DNA of 5,329 nt, from positions 1 through 5,329 of the forward strand of contig JACDAY010000181.1 in NCBI GenBank assembly GCA_013695195.1. Direction: 5' to 3'. Both the position numbers and the translations under genes were made by a program. This DNA comes from Blastocatellia bacterium. GTDB taxonomy: Bacteria; Acidobacteriota; Blastocatellia; Pyrinomonadales; Pyrinomonadaceae. Shown here piece by piece: positions 1 through 5,329 of the stretch (the first letter of the stretch is position 1; each line of letters begins with the position of its first letter). The notes beneath the pieces were generated by a model, which had not been told where the DNA came from, made no database searches, and saw only the letters and a list, made by a program, of their open reading frames with translations.

Positions 1-80
1 GCATCGGCGCGGGATTAATGCTGATTGACTTATTTTTTAATAAAAAGAAACAAGCAGAAGGTATTGCGAAAAAACATTAA
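1..80 (+). CDS. C-terminal end of an unrecognised, probably membrane-anchored protein (partial)
   Basis: This is an open frame running in from the left edge, with its first complete codon at 3 and a TAA stop at 78-80. Only 25 residues are visible. They begin with a glycine/leucine-rich hydrophobic run (IGAGLMLIDLFF) and end in a basic tail (NKKKQAEGIAKKH). That pattern of a hydrophobic segment followed by a lysine-rich end is what the last transmembrane helix and cytoplasmic tail of an inner-membrane protein look like, by the positive-inside rule. The frame is not proven to be coding. It is supported by its continuity to the window edge, its membrane-like composition, and the way it ends just before a spacer leading to lgt on the same strand. 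The 77-base gap to lgt allows either a shared transcript or separate ones. The family cannot be named from this fragment. Confidence 0.5.
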   Translation, partial: IGAGLMLIDLFFNKKKQAEGIAKKH

Positions 81-106
81 GAACCCCGGTCGCTGCTGCC
101 CGCGGC

Positions 107-120
107 ACCGACTAATCGGT
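107..120 (+). other. Small hairpin in the spacer upstream of lgt
   Basis: ACCGA (107-111) and TCGGT (116-120) are exact reverse complements separated by the four bases CTAA. Just upstream, TGCC and GGCA (97-100 and 104-107) flank the three bases CGC and form a second, competing mini-stem. No T-run follows, so neither looks like a classical intrinsic terminator. They may be incidental structure in the GC-rich first half of the spacer, or part of the mRNA leader of lgt. Confidence 0.3.
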
Positions 121-152
121 TGACAACCAACTTTCGCCCGTTAACAACTAAC
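120..152 (+). repeat. Near-identical 12-mer direct repeat before the lgt start
   Basis: TTGACAACCAAC (120-131) and TTAACAACTAAC (141-152) match at 10 of 12 positions and sit 21 bases apart, about two helical turns. The second copy ends six bases before the lgt ATG. The composition resembles low-complexity AAC-rich spacer sequence. A two-site regulator motif is possible, but nothing else in the window supports it. Confidence 0.35.
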
Positions 153-157
153 ACAGG

Positions 158-967
158 ATGTATCCAGAACTTTTCCGCATCGGCGATTTTCCGATCACGA
201 CCTACGGCATTTTTCTCGCCGTTGGGATGTTGCTCGCACTTTTTGTTGCCTCTCGCTTGGGGGCGCGTGACGGGCTGCCGCGCGAGCGCATTTACGATAT
301 CGGGCTTTGGGCGCTGATCGGCGGTTTGCTCGGCTCAAAGCTTTTGATGTTTCTGGTCGAAGACAACGTGCAGGTTTTTTCGCTCGATTTCCTGCGTTCA
401 GGCGGCGTTTATTACGGCGGTTTTCTGGGCGGATTTCTGGCGGTTGCTATTCTGATACGTTTTTACAAGCTGCCGTTTTTCAAGGTCGCCGATGTGTTTG
501 CGCCGGGCCTCGCGCTCGGGCAGGCGTTCGGACGGCAGGGCTGTTTTGCCGCCGGATGCTGTTGGGGAAAACATACCGACTTGCCGTGGGGCGTGCATTT
601 TACCGAAGCCGGGCACAATTACACGGGCGTCCCGATCTACGGGCCGGACGGCCTCGATCTCTATTTGCATCCGACTCAGCTTTACGAATCGATAACCATG
701 CTGCTCGTATTCGGACTGCTGATTTATCTCCACCGGCATAAAAAATTCGACGGGCAGGTTTTGATCGCGTACGCGATGATTTACGCGCTCGTCAGATTCA
801 CTATCGAATTTTTCCGCGACGATCCGCGCGGCGATTTGCTTGGCTTGACGACGATGACGGGACTTTCGACATCACAAATCATCAGCTTGTTCGTTGCATT
901 AGGCGCGGTTGTATTTATGATTTTGCGTCTGCGGACTGTAAAAAGGAACTTAATTGAGCACAGCTAA
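158..967 (+). CDS. lgt: Prolipoprotein diacylglyceryl transferase (Lgt)
   Basis: This inner-membrane enzyme transfers the diacylglyceryl group of phosphatidylglycerol to the lipobox cysteine of exported preprolipoproteins, the first step of lipoprotein maturation before LspA and Lnt. The 269 residues match the usual family length, with about seven hydrophobic segments. Family landmarks seen are the opening MYPELFRIGDFPITTYG, YYGGFLGG (85-92, where E. coli has its essential His103 region), the signature loop GRQGCFAAGCCWG (125-137; R126 corresponds to E. coli R143), HPTQLYES (171-178) and EFFRDDPRG (217-225; R220 corresponds to E. coli R239). The loop is the Cys-rich variant rather than the GxxxNF(I/F)NxE form of E. 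coli. ATG 158 is the first start after an in-frame TAA at 149 and gives the canonical N-terminus, although the only Shine-Dalgarno-like bases (AGG, 155-157) touch the start codon. The 3' end overlaps the next gene by 14 bases. Confidence 0.96.
   Translation: MYPELFRIGDFPITTYGIFLAVGMLLALFVASRLGARDGLPRERIYDIGLWALIGGLLGSKLLMFLVEDNVQVFSLDFLRSGGVYYGGFLGGFLAVAILIRFYKLPFFKVADVFAPGLALGQAFGRQGCFAAGCCWGKHTDLPWGVHFTEAGHNYTGVPIYGPDGLDLYLHPTQLYESITMLLVFGLLIYLHRHKKFDGQVLIAYAMIYALVRFTIEFFRDDPRGDLLGLTTMTGLSTSQIISLFVALGAVVFMILRLRTVKRNLIEHS
941..947 (+). promoter_or_regulatory. Ribosome binding site that fixes the TTG start of the rluD-like gene
   Basis: AAAAGGA lies six bases before the TTG at 954, inside the final codons of lgt. 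An in-frame TAA occupies 951-953, so no upstream start is possible. The first ATG in this frame is codon 110, which would delete the S4 domain. The site and the conserved N-terminal domain together choose TTG 954. Its position within lgt coding sequence implies that translation of the second gene is coupled to that of the first. Confidence 0.8.
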
Positions 968-1940
968 AATTTCTCCATTGTCAGAAGAAACACCGATCCT
1001 GAATTTTACCGTTGCCGAATCTGATATCGGAAAGCGTCTGGATGCGTTTCTTGCCGAGAAAATCGAAGGCTGGTCGCGTTCGCGGCTTCAGCGCCTTATT
1101 ACCGACGGCGATGCTTTGGTTAATGAAAAGCAGGTCAAATCTTCTTATAAACTTCATGAAAACGAAGAGATCGAAGTGGAATTGACCGAGCTTGCGGCCG
1201 CCAAATTCGAGCCGGAGAATATACCGCTCGATATAATTTTCGAAGACGAATATCTCGCCGTTATCAACAAACCGGCACGAATGGTCGTTCATCCCGGAGC
1301 CGGCGTGCAAAGCGGAACGCTGGCAAATGCGATCGCATATCATTTCAACTTTGAGCAATCAGCGGTCAGCGATCAGCTTTCAGAACTGCGTGTCGGAATT
1401 GTGCATCGCCTTGATAAAGACACTTCCGGTTTGATCGTCGTTGCCAAAAACGACGAAATTCACGAAGCCCTTTCCGATCAATTTCGAGAACGCGAAGTTT
1501 ATAAGAGCTATGTCGCCCTGGTGCACGGCGCACCGCTCGACAATTCCGGAAAGATCGACGCGCCGATCGGCCGCAATAAGCACAACCGCCTGCGAATGAA
1601 GATCGCAAATTACGGCCGAAACGCTCTTTCGCTGTGGAAAGTCCGAAAGCGGTTCGAAAAATTCACGCTTCTCGACGTAGAGATCAAAACCGGCCGCACG
1701 CACCAGATCCGCGTCCATCTTGCATCGATAAATTTCCCGGTCGTCGGCGATGAAATATATAACGAAGGGCGCGATAATACCGTCAACGATACAAATACGC
1801 GCAATGCGGTCAGGTCGCTGAATAGATTCTTTTTGCACGCTGAGAAATTGTCGTTTACGCATCCGACGACAAAAGAGCGAATGGATTTTGTACAGCCGCT
1901 GCCGGATGAATTGACGCGGTTTTTGGATATAATTAGCTAA
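954..1940 (+). CDS. rluD: RluA/RluD-family ribosomal large-subunit pseudouridine synthase
   Basis: This enzyme isomerises specific uridines of an RNA to pseudouridine. E. coli RluD acts on helix 69 of 23S rRNA, and the exact target here is inferred only from family resemblance. The 328 residues are normal for RluD. An N-terminal S4 RNA-binding domain (about 25-80; KRLDAFL, SRSRLQRLI, then a VNEKQVKSSYKL strand) is followed by the synthase core. Core motifs are the INKPARMVVHPG segment (105-116), catalytic HRLDKDTSG (151-159; catalytic Asp154), KTGRTHQIRVHLA (246-258), the FPVVGDEIY strand (261-269) and FLHAEKLSFTHP (293-304). The start is TTG, chosen from the Shine-Dalgarno at 941-947 and the S4 domain. 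The gene overlaps lgt by 14 bases, so the two are probably one operon. In Firmicutes this family often follows lspA, so linkage to a lipoprotein-maturation gene has precedent. RluB, RluC and RluA relatives differ in specificity, so the symbol is a best guess. Confidence 0.92.
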   Translation: MSTAKISPLSEETPILNFTVAESDIGKRLDAFLAEKIEGWSRSRLQRLITDGDALVNEKQVKSSYKLHENEEIEVELTELAAAKFEPENIPLDIIFEDEYLAVINKPARMVVHPGAGVQSGTLANAIAYHFNFEQSAVSDQLSELRVGIVHRLDKDTSGLIVVAKNDEIHEALSDQFREREVYKSYVALVHGAPLDNSGKIDAPIGRNKHNRLRMKIANYGRNALSLWKVRKRFEKFTLLDVEIKTGRTHQIRVHLASINFPVVGDEIYNEGRDNTVNDTNTRNAVRSLNRFFLHAEKLSFTHPTTKERMDFVQPLPDELTRFLDIIS

Positions 1941-1947
1941 GCGTATC

Positions 1948-2092
1948 AGGCGGAAACACGACCGGTAGGGAGTGTGTTTCCGGTTCCGTCGACGAGCGTT
2001 AGCGGACATCGTTGTCAGAACCGGGAGTGGTAACGACCGGGTTCTTGTAATCTTACTGAAGAACACACTCCCTACCGGTCGTGTTTCCGCCT
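1948..2092. repeat. 145-bp inverted-repeat element with 31-bp perfect arms (REP/MITE-like)
   Basis: The arms at 1948-1978 and 2062-2092 are exact reverse complements over 31 bases, beginning AGGCGGAAACACG and ending GAGTGTGTT on the left. The 83-base core has further pairing: CCGGTTC (1980-1986) with GAACCGG (2018-2024), and alternatively AGAACC (2017-2022) with GGTTCT (2040-2045). The words ACGACCGG and GGGAGTG occur in the left arm and, in swapped order, in the core (2023-2040). The element begins seven bases after the rluD stop and ends 17 bases before the next start, so it fills the gap. TTTT at 2092-2095 follows the right arm, so the transcript could act as a terminator for the lgt-rluD unit, although the stem and loop are much larger than usual. 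No coding frame, transposase or clear target-site duplication is seen. Confidence 0.85.
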
Positions 2093-2109
2093 TTTAACAT
2101 AAACAAATT

Positions 2110-4383
2110 ATGAAGCGATTTGCATCCCTAATTTTCACAGCACTAGTATTCTCCGGCTTTGCATTCTCGCAAAACGGCGAAAACAACATTATTCCAAGGC
2201 CTCAGTCAGTCAAGGCTAGCAACGGCAATTTTTCGCTGAGCAAAATGACCAGCCTCGTCGCTTATGATAAAGAGAGTCGCGATCTTGCGGCTACATTCAA
2301 TAATTATCTCAGTAGCAGCTTTGACCTAAAACTCAAGATCACAAAGAAAAAGCCGACGTCAGATTTTATTGAGTTTATAGCCGCCCCGGACACCGGCGTG
2401 GATGGTGCCTACGCCATAGAGGTGGAAACCGACTCGATCAGAATAGACGGCGTCGGAGCCGGACGATTCTATGCAATACAGACACTGATTCAGAGACTGC
2501 CGGTCTCGTTGAGCGGCGTAATTAACATCCCGGCTGCCCGAGTCTTCGATTCGCCGCGATTTCGCTATCGCGGCATGCATCTCGATGTCGCTCGACATTT
2601 CATGCCGATTTCGTTCGTCAAAAAGTACATCGATCTGATGTCGCAGTATAAATTCAACTATTTTCACTGGCATTTGACGGAGGATCAGGGCTGGCGGATC
2701 GAGATCAAGAAATATCCGCGCCTGACGGAGATCGGGTCGAAACGACCGGAAACCGTAAAGGAACGGAATCTGACTCCGTATATCGGTGACGGAGTTCCGG
2801 TCAAGGGCTTTTATACGCAGGAAGAGATCAAGGACGTCGTTGCCTACGCAAAGGCGAGATATATCACGGTAATTCCTGAGATTGAGCTGCCGGGACATGC
2901 CTCGGCCGCTCTCGCCGCTTACCCGGAGCTCGGCTGCAAGGAAAATTACGCCTACAAAGTGCAGACAACGTGGGGAATTTTTAAGGAAGTTTTTTGCCCG
3001 ACCGACAAGACGTTTCAGTATCTCGAAGACGTTTTGACCGAAACGATCGCGCTCTTTCCCGATTCGCCGTATGTGCACATTGGCGGCGACGAAGTTTTAA
3101 AGGATCACTGGAAGGAATCGACGTTTGTTCAGGAATTGAAGAAAAAAGAGAACCTGAAGGACGAGCACGAAGTTCAGAGTTACTTCATCCGGCGGATCGA
3201 GAAATTTATCAATTCCAAGGGCAAAAAGATGATCGGCTGGGACGAGATTCTCGAAGGCGGCCTGGCGCCGAACGCGACCGTAATGTCATGGCGCGGGATG
3301 AAAGGCGGCATAGAGGCTGCGAAATCAAAACACGACGTGATAATGACGCCAACCGATTTTGTTTATTTTGATTACGGCCAGGGCGATCCGGAATTCGAGC
3401 CGTTGAATATCGGCAGCTACGTCCCTTTAGAAAAGGTGTACAGCTTCGAACCGGTGCCGAAGGAATTGAACGCGGACGAAGCAAAATATGTGATTGGTGG
3501 ACAGGCCAACGTCTGGACAGAGTATATGAAAACGCCTTCGCACGTGGAATATATGGTGTTTCCTCGGATGATCGCTTTATCGGAAGCGCTCTGGTCAAAA
3601 CCCGAAGACAAGAATTTCGCCGATTTTTCCAAACGCCTTTCCGGTCACTTTCCAAAGCTCGACAAGCTAAATGTGAATTATCGAATTCCCGATCCCGCCG
3701 GTCTGCGAAACATGATCCTGACTGGCGACAGTAATGCCCGCGTTGAGCTTGAACCTGCACAAGGCACAAAGGTCTATTACACGATTGACGGCACGACGCC
3801 GGATCTAAATTCGAAGTTGTACGAAAAGCAGATTGAGATCGACGTCAAACTAGGCGAAAGCGTAGCGTTGAAAACTATCGTCGTCAACGCAGCCGGCCGA
3901 AAAAGCTCCGTTTATGCCGCAACCCTGCTTCGACGCGAAATGCTGCAGCCGACCGATGTTGCCGAAAAGAAGCTGGGCGTGAAATATCGATTAGAATTCC
4001 CGAATGCCGATCCGGCCAAAAAAACGGCGCCTAAAACCGGCGAAACAAAATCGATTCTCCTGACTCAATTTACCGGAAAGGACTTGAAACAGCCGTTTTT
4101 CGTGACATTCGAAGGCTATTTTAACGCGCCCGCCGATGGTATCTATGAATTTCAGATAGATTCGACGTGGGACGCTATCGTGCTGCTAGGAGGCTCCTTG
4201 CTTATCGATAGTGTCGGTACAAAGGAAAGACAGGTCAGATCGGCGATAGCTCCGTTAAAGCAGGGCCTGCACAAAATGAGCCTCGGCTACATTCATCGCG
4301 GCGGCGAAGCGGCTTTTGCATTCCGTTGGGGAATCAAGGGCCAGGGACTGCGGCGGGCGTATGGCAGTGAGTTTGTGCATTGA
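2110..4383 (+). CDS. Secreted beta-N-acetylhexosaminidase, GH20, with C-terminal PA14-like domain
   Basis: This exo-glycosidase removes terminal beta-linked GlcNAc/GalNAc from oligosaccharides by substrate-assisted catalysis. It has 757 residues. A Sec signal peptide (1-20, MKRF then a hydrophobic run, likely cleaved AFS|Q) sends it to the periplasm or outside; there is no lipobox. A GH20b domain (about 27-148) precedes the barrel (about 150-497). Visible motifs are RGMHLDVARHF (154-164, substrate-binding Arg154), FHWHLTEDQGWR (185-196), PEIELPGH (256-263), the catalytic pair Asp327-Glu328 in HIGGDEV, GWDEI (376-380), MSWRG (392-396) and NVWTEY (467-472). A small beta domain (about 535-605, YYTIDGTTP) resembles the CHB_HEX_C type. 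The last part (about 645-757; FEGYFNAPADGIYEFQI, then LLGGSLLID) looks like a PA14 carbohydrate-binding module. ATG 2110 is the first start after an in-frame TAA at 2095, but it has no Shine-Dalgarno. Tandem stops TGA-TAG end it. Repeat elements lie on both sides, suggesting single-gene transcription. Whether chitin, peptidoglycan or glycoprotein glycan is the substrate cannot be read from the sequence. Confidence 0.95.
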   Translation: MKRFASLIFTALVFSGFAFSQNGENNIIPRPQSVKASNGNFSLSKMTSLVAYDKESRDLAATFNNYLSSSFDLKLKITKKKPTSDFIEFIAAPDTGVDGAYAIEVETDSIRIDGVGAGRFYAIQTLIQRLPVSLSGVINIPAARVFDSPRFRYRGMHLDVARHFMPISFVKKYIDLMSQYKFNYFHWHLTEDQGWRIEIKKYPRLTEIGSKRPETVKERNLTPYIGDGVPVKGFYTQEEIKDVVAYAKARYITVIPEIELPGHASAALAAYPELGCKENYAYKVQTTWGIFKEVFCPTDKTFQYLEDVLTETIALFPDSPYVHIGGDEVLKDHWKESTFVQELKKKENLKDEHEVQSYFIRRIEKFINSKGKKMIGWDEILEGGLAPNATVMSWRGMKGGIEAAKSKHDVIMTPTDFVYFDYGQGDPEFEPLNIGSYVPLEKVYSFEPVPKELNADEAKYVIGGQANVWTEYMKTPSHVEYMVFPRMIALSEALWSKPEDKNFADFSKRLSGHFPKLDKLNVNYRIPDPAGLRNMILTGDSNARVELEPAQGTKVYYTIDGTTPDLNSKLYEKQIEIDVKLGESVALKTIVVNAAGRKSSVYAATLLRREMLQPTDVAEKKLGVKYRLEFPNADPAKKTAPKTGETKSILLTQFTGKDLKQPFFVTFEGYFNAPADGIYEFQIDSTWDAIVLLGGSLLIDSVGTKERQVRSAIAPLKQGLHKMSLGYIHRGGEAAFAFRWGIKGQGLRRAYGSEFVH

Positions 4384-4395
4384 TAGAAGTTTTTC

Positions 4396-4512
4396 ACCGC
4401 AGAAACGTCGAGATGCAAAGGTGAGCCTTCGATTGCCTGTATTGTTAATTAGAAAAACTCAAAATATTGTGCTCGGTTATATCTTTACTCGGCGTCTCCG
4501 CGCCTCTGCGGT
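4396..4512. repeat. Imperfect inverted repeat with ACCGCAGA ends in the convergent gap
   Basis: The left arm (4396-4416) and the reverse complement of the right arm (4492-4512) agree at 16 of 21 positions. Both start ACCGCAGA and share GAGA and a final GC. Two of the mismatches would be G-U pairs in the top-strand RNA. The 75-base interior is AT-rich. Left flank TTTTT (4390-4394) and the internal AGAAAAACTC give the look of the CCGCAGAGrCGC-type intergenic repeats that I recall from many environmental bacterial genomes. The right arm runs into the stop codon of the minus-strand oxygenase (TTA at 4512-4514 on the plus strand), and the left arm starts 13 bases after the hexosaminidase stop. The position between two converging genes suits a bidirectional transcription end or a REP-like insertion. 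Nothing else is visible in this gap. Confidence 0.65.
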
Positions 4513-5329
4513 TATTCTTCGGCTTTATCCAGTTTGCCTTCGTAAATATCTTTTTTGCCAAAGCCGCTTTTTTTTATTTTCCTAACCGAGGAGCGCAGGT
4601 CGCTGTCCAATTTTGTGACGAGGCGGCGCAGTTTTTGTTCCGGGCGGGCCATGAAATAGGTTACGTGCGTGGTTTCGTAGCCGTTTGGCGAATGCGGCGA
4701 GAAATAATAGTTTGAAATGCAGCAGCGAACACCGCCGGAGCGGACTTCGTTGACGGAATGCCACGCCTTGTCATTCGTTGACATCAAAACGAGACGGTTA
4801 AAAAGACTCGGAATTTCGACCGGCGTTGTTACCTTCTCGTCCCACAGCTCAAGATTCCCTCCATTTTCCGGCTTCCAATCCGGCGTAATGTAATAAAGAA
4901 GATTCAGAACACGGTAATTTTCCTGCTCGCCGTCGTGCGAGTTGTCGATATGCGGATTTAGAAAATGGCCCCGCTCCATTGCGCTGATCCCGCCTGCGTA
5001 GAGGTGCGGATCGCCGACGGCGTCTTTTATCCCGGTCAGCTCGCCGACTTTTTTTATCACCCGCTCGTCCTGGAACGCAAAAGTTATGTCGGCTATCAGC
5101 GGATCGAACTGCTCCAGCGATTTCGATGTGTATTTTTTCTCGCGAAAGCTGTCGAGCAACCGCATTTTGGCGACCGGCGGAAATACATCGAAAAATTTCC
5201 AAGCGGTTTCTTCCGGCAAAAGACCGTCAATCGCGCAATACCGCGTTTTTAACGTATCCTTTTTGGCTTGAAAATCACGGCTGATCGCGTCGGCGCCATT
5301 CTCCAAACGCTTTAAAATAATGTCTGCAA
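4512..5329 (-). CDS. 2-oxoglutarate/Fe(II)-dependent oxygenase, prolyl-4-hydroxylase-like (5' end outside window)
   Basis: The predicted enzyme uses Fe(II), O2 and 2-oxoglutarate to hydroxylate an unknown substrate. Numbering from the TTG codon at 5306-5304, the double-stranded beta-helix motifs are HID (His119, Asp121), the distal His183 in AWHSVNEV, and Arg194 in GGVRCCISNYYF, the expected 2-oxoglutarate-binding arginine. NLLYYITPDWKPENGGNLELW (135-155) is the typical strand pattern between them. A basic C-terminal extension (about 221-264, rich in Lys/Arg) follows the core. The reading frame stays open past that TTG to the window edge, adding ADIILKR and giving no stop. The TTG has no good Shine-Dalgarno, so the true start is probably beyond 5329. 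The gene converges on the hexosaminidase, with a repeat arm touching its stop. Relatives hydroxylate proline, peptides or polysaccharide-linked sugars; the sequence does not decide among these. Confidence 0.85.
   Translation of the reverse strand, partial: ADIILKRLENGADAISRDFQAKKDTLKTRYCAIDGLLPEETAWKFFDVFPPVAKMRLLDSFREKKYTSKSLEQFDPLIADITFAFQDERVIKKVGELTGIKDAVGDPHLYAGGISAMERGHFLNPHIDNSHDGEQENYRVLNLLYYITPDWKPENGGNLELWDEKVTTPVEIPSLFNRLVLMSTNDKAWHSVNEVRSGGVRCCISNYYFSPHSPNGYETTHVTYFMARPEQKLRRLVTKLDSDLRSSVRKIKKSGFGKKDIYEGKLDKAEE

Noticed and set aside
120..148. TTGACA at 120-125 as the -35 box of an lgt promoter
   Set aside because: No good -10 hexamer lies 16-18 bases downstream (TAACAA or AACAAC only), and it would leave almost no leader before the ATG at 158.
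307..741. Overlapping plus-strand frame and an antisense frame inside lgt
   Set aside because: The translations are low-complexity and Arg/Ala-rich, as expected from out-of-frame reading; lgt itself is unambiguous.
1380..2066. Minus-strand open frame of 228 codons antisense to the rluD-like gene
   Set aside because: It lies opposite a confidently identified gene, shows no recognisable domain, and runs through the inverted-repeat element. It is best explained as a shadow of rluD codon bias.
1941..2109. CRISPR array or tRNA/rRNA gene in the repeat-rich gap
   Set aside because: There are only paired inverted arms, no regularly spaced direct repeats with unique spacers, and no tRNA cloverleaf or rRNA sequence.
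2359..3769. Two long minus-strand open frames (2359-3078 and 3209-3769) inside the hexosaminidase
   Set aside because: Their translations are Arg/Ser-rich with no family motif, while the plus strand carries intact GH20 motifs over the same span.
4316..4715. Plus-strand open frames spanning the end of the GH20 gene, the convergent gap and the oxygenase 3' end
   Set aside because: They cross two real genes and a repeat, have no motif, and have no suitable ribosome binding site.
5304..5306. TTG as the true start of the minus-strand oxygenase
   Set aside because: The frame remains open upstream to the window edge, no purine-rich site is well placed before the TTG, and the extra residues (ADIILKR) continue a plausible amphipathic helix. 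The gene is better called 5'-partial.
1..5329. A new multi-gene defence, mobile or biosynthetic system
   Set aside because: The identified genes are familiar families with no shared pathway, and there is no nuclease, transposase, toxin-antitoxin or reverse transcriptase signature. Only the intergenic repeats are unexplained.

Overview
The window reads as an ordinary chromosomal stretch of a Gram-negative bacterium of roughly balanced GC content. It holds a lipoprotein-maturation enzyme, an RNA-modification enzyme, a secreted glycosidase and an oxygenase, separated by compact intergenic repeats. The protein flavour (Lgt with a Cys-rich GCFxAGCCWG loop, a Sec-exported GH20 with a C-terminal PA14-like domain) and the repeat-rich spacers would fit an Acidobacteriota-type genome (Blastocatellia-like). 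That placement is an impression from composition and style; no marker gene here proves it.

Layout, left to right. Bases 1-80 are the last 25 codons of an unrecognised gene whose visible tail is a hydrophobic stretch followed by a lysine-rich end. A 77-base spacer with a small hairpin and a duplicated 12-mer precedes lgt (158-967, prolipoprotein diacylglyceryl transferase). The lgt gene overlaps rluD-like (954-1940, 23S rRNA pseudouridine synthase family) by 14 bases, and the second gene starts at a TTG with a good Shine-Dalgarno sequence inside lgt. The two genes therefore look like one translationally coupled unit.

The 169-base gap after rluD is almost filled by an inverted-repeat element (1948-2092) with 31-bp perfect arms and a core built from the same sequence words in swapped order. 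Next is a secreted beta-N-acetylhexosaminidase (2110-4383, GH20) with an N-terminal GH20b domain, a catalytic barrel, a small beta domain and a PA14-like module. A second, unrelated imperfect inverted repeat (4396-4512) fills the convergent gap to a minus-strand 2-oxoglutarate/Fe(II) oxygenase (4512-5329), which is still open at the right edge and so is probably 5'-truncated by the window.

Lgt lipidates exported preproteins and RluD modifies ribosomes, so their pairing is housekeeping. The hexosaminidase probably removes terminal GlcNAc/GalNAc from chitin-derived, peptidoglycan-derived or glycoprotein glycans outside the cytoplasm. I see no functional link between it and the oxygenase, and no evidence for a new multi-gene system. 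The most unusual content is the two intergenic repeat elements, especially the one at 1948-2092.
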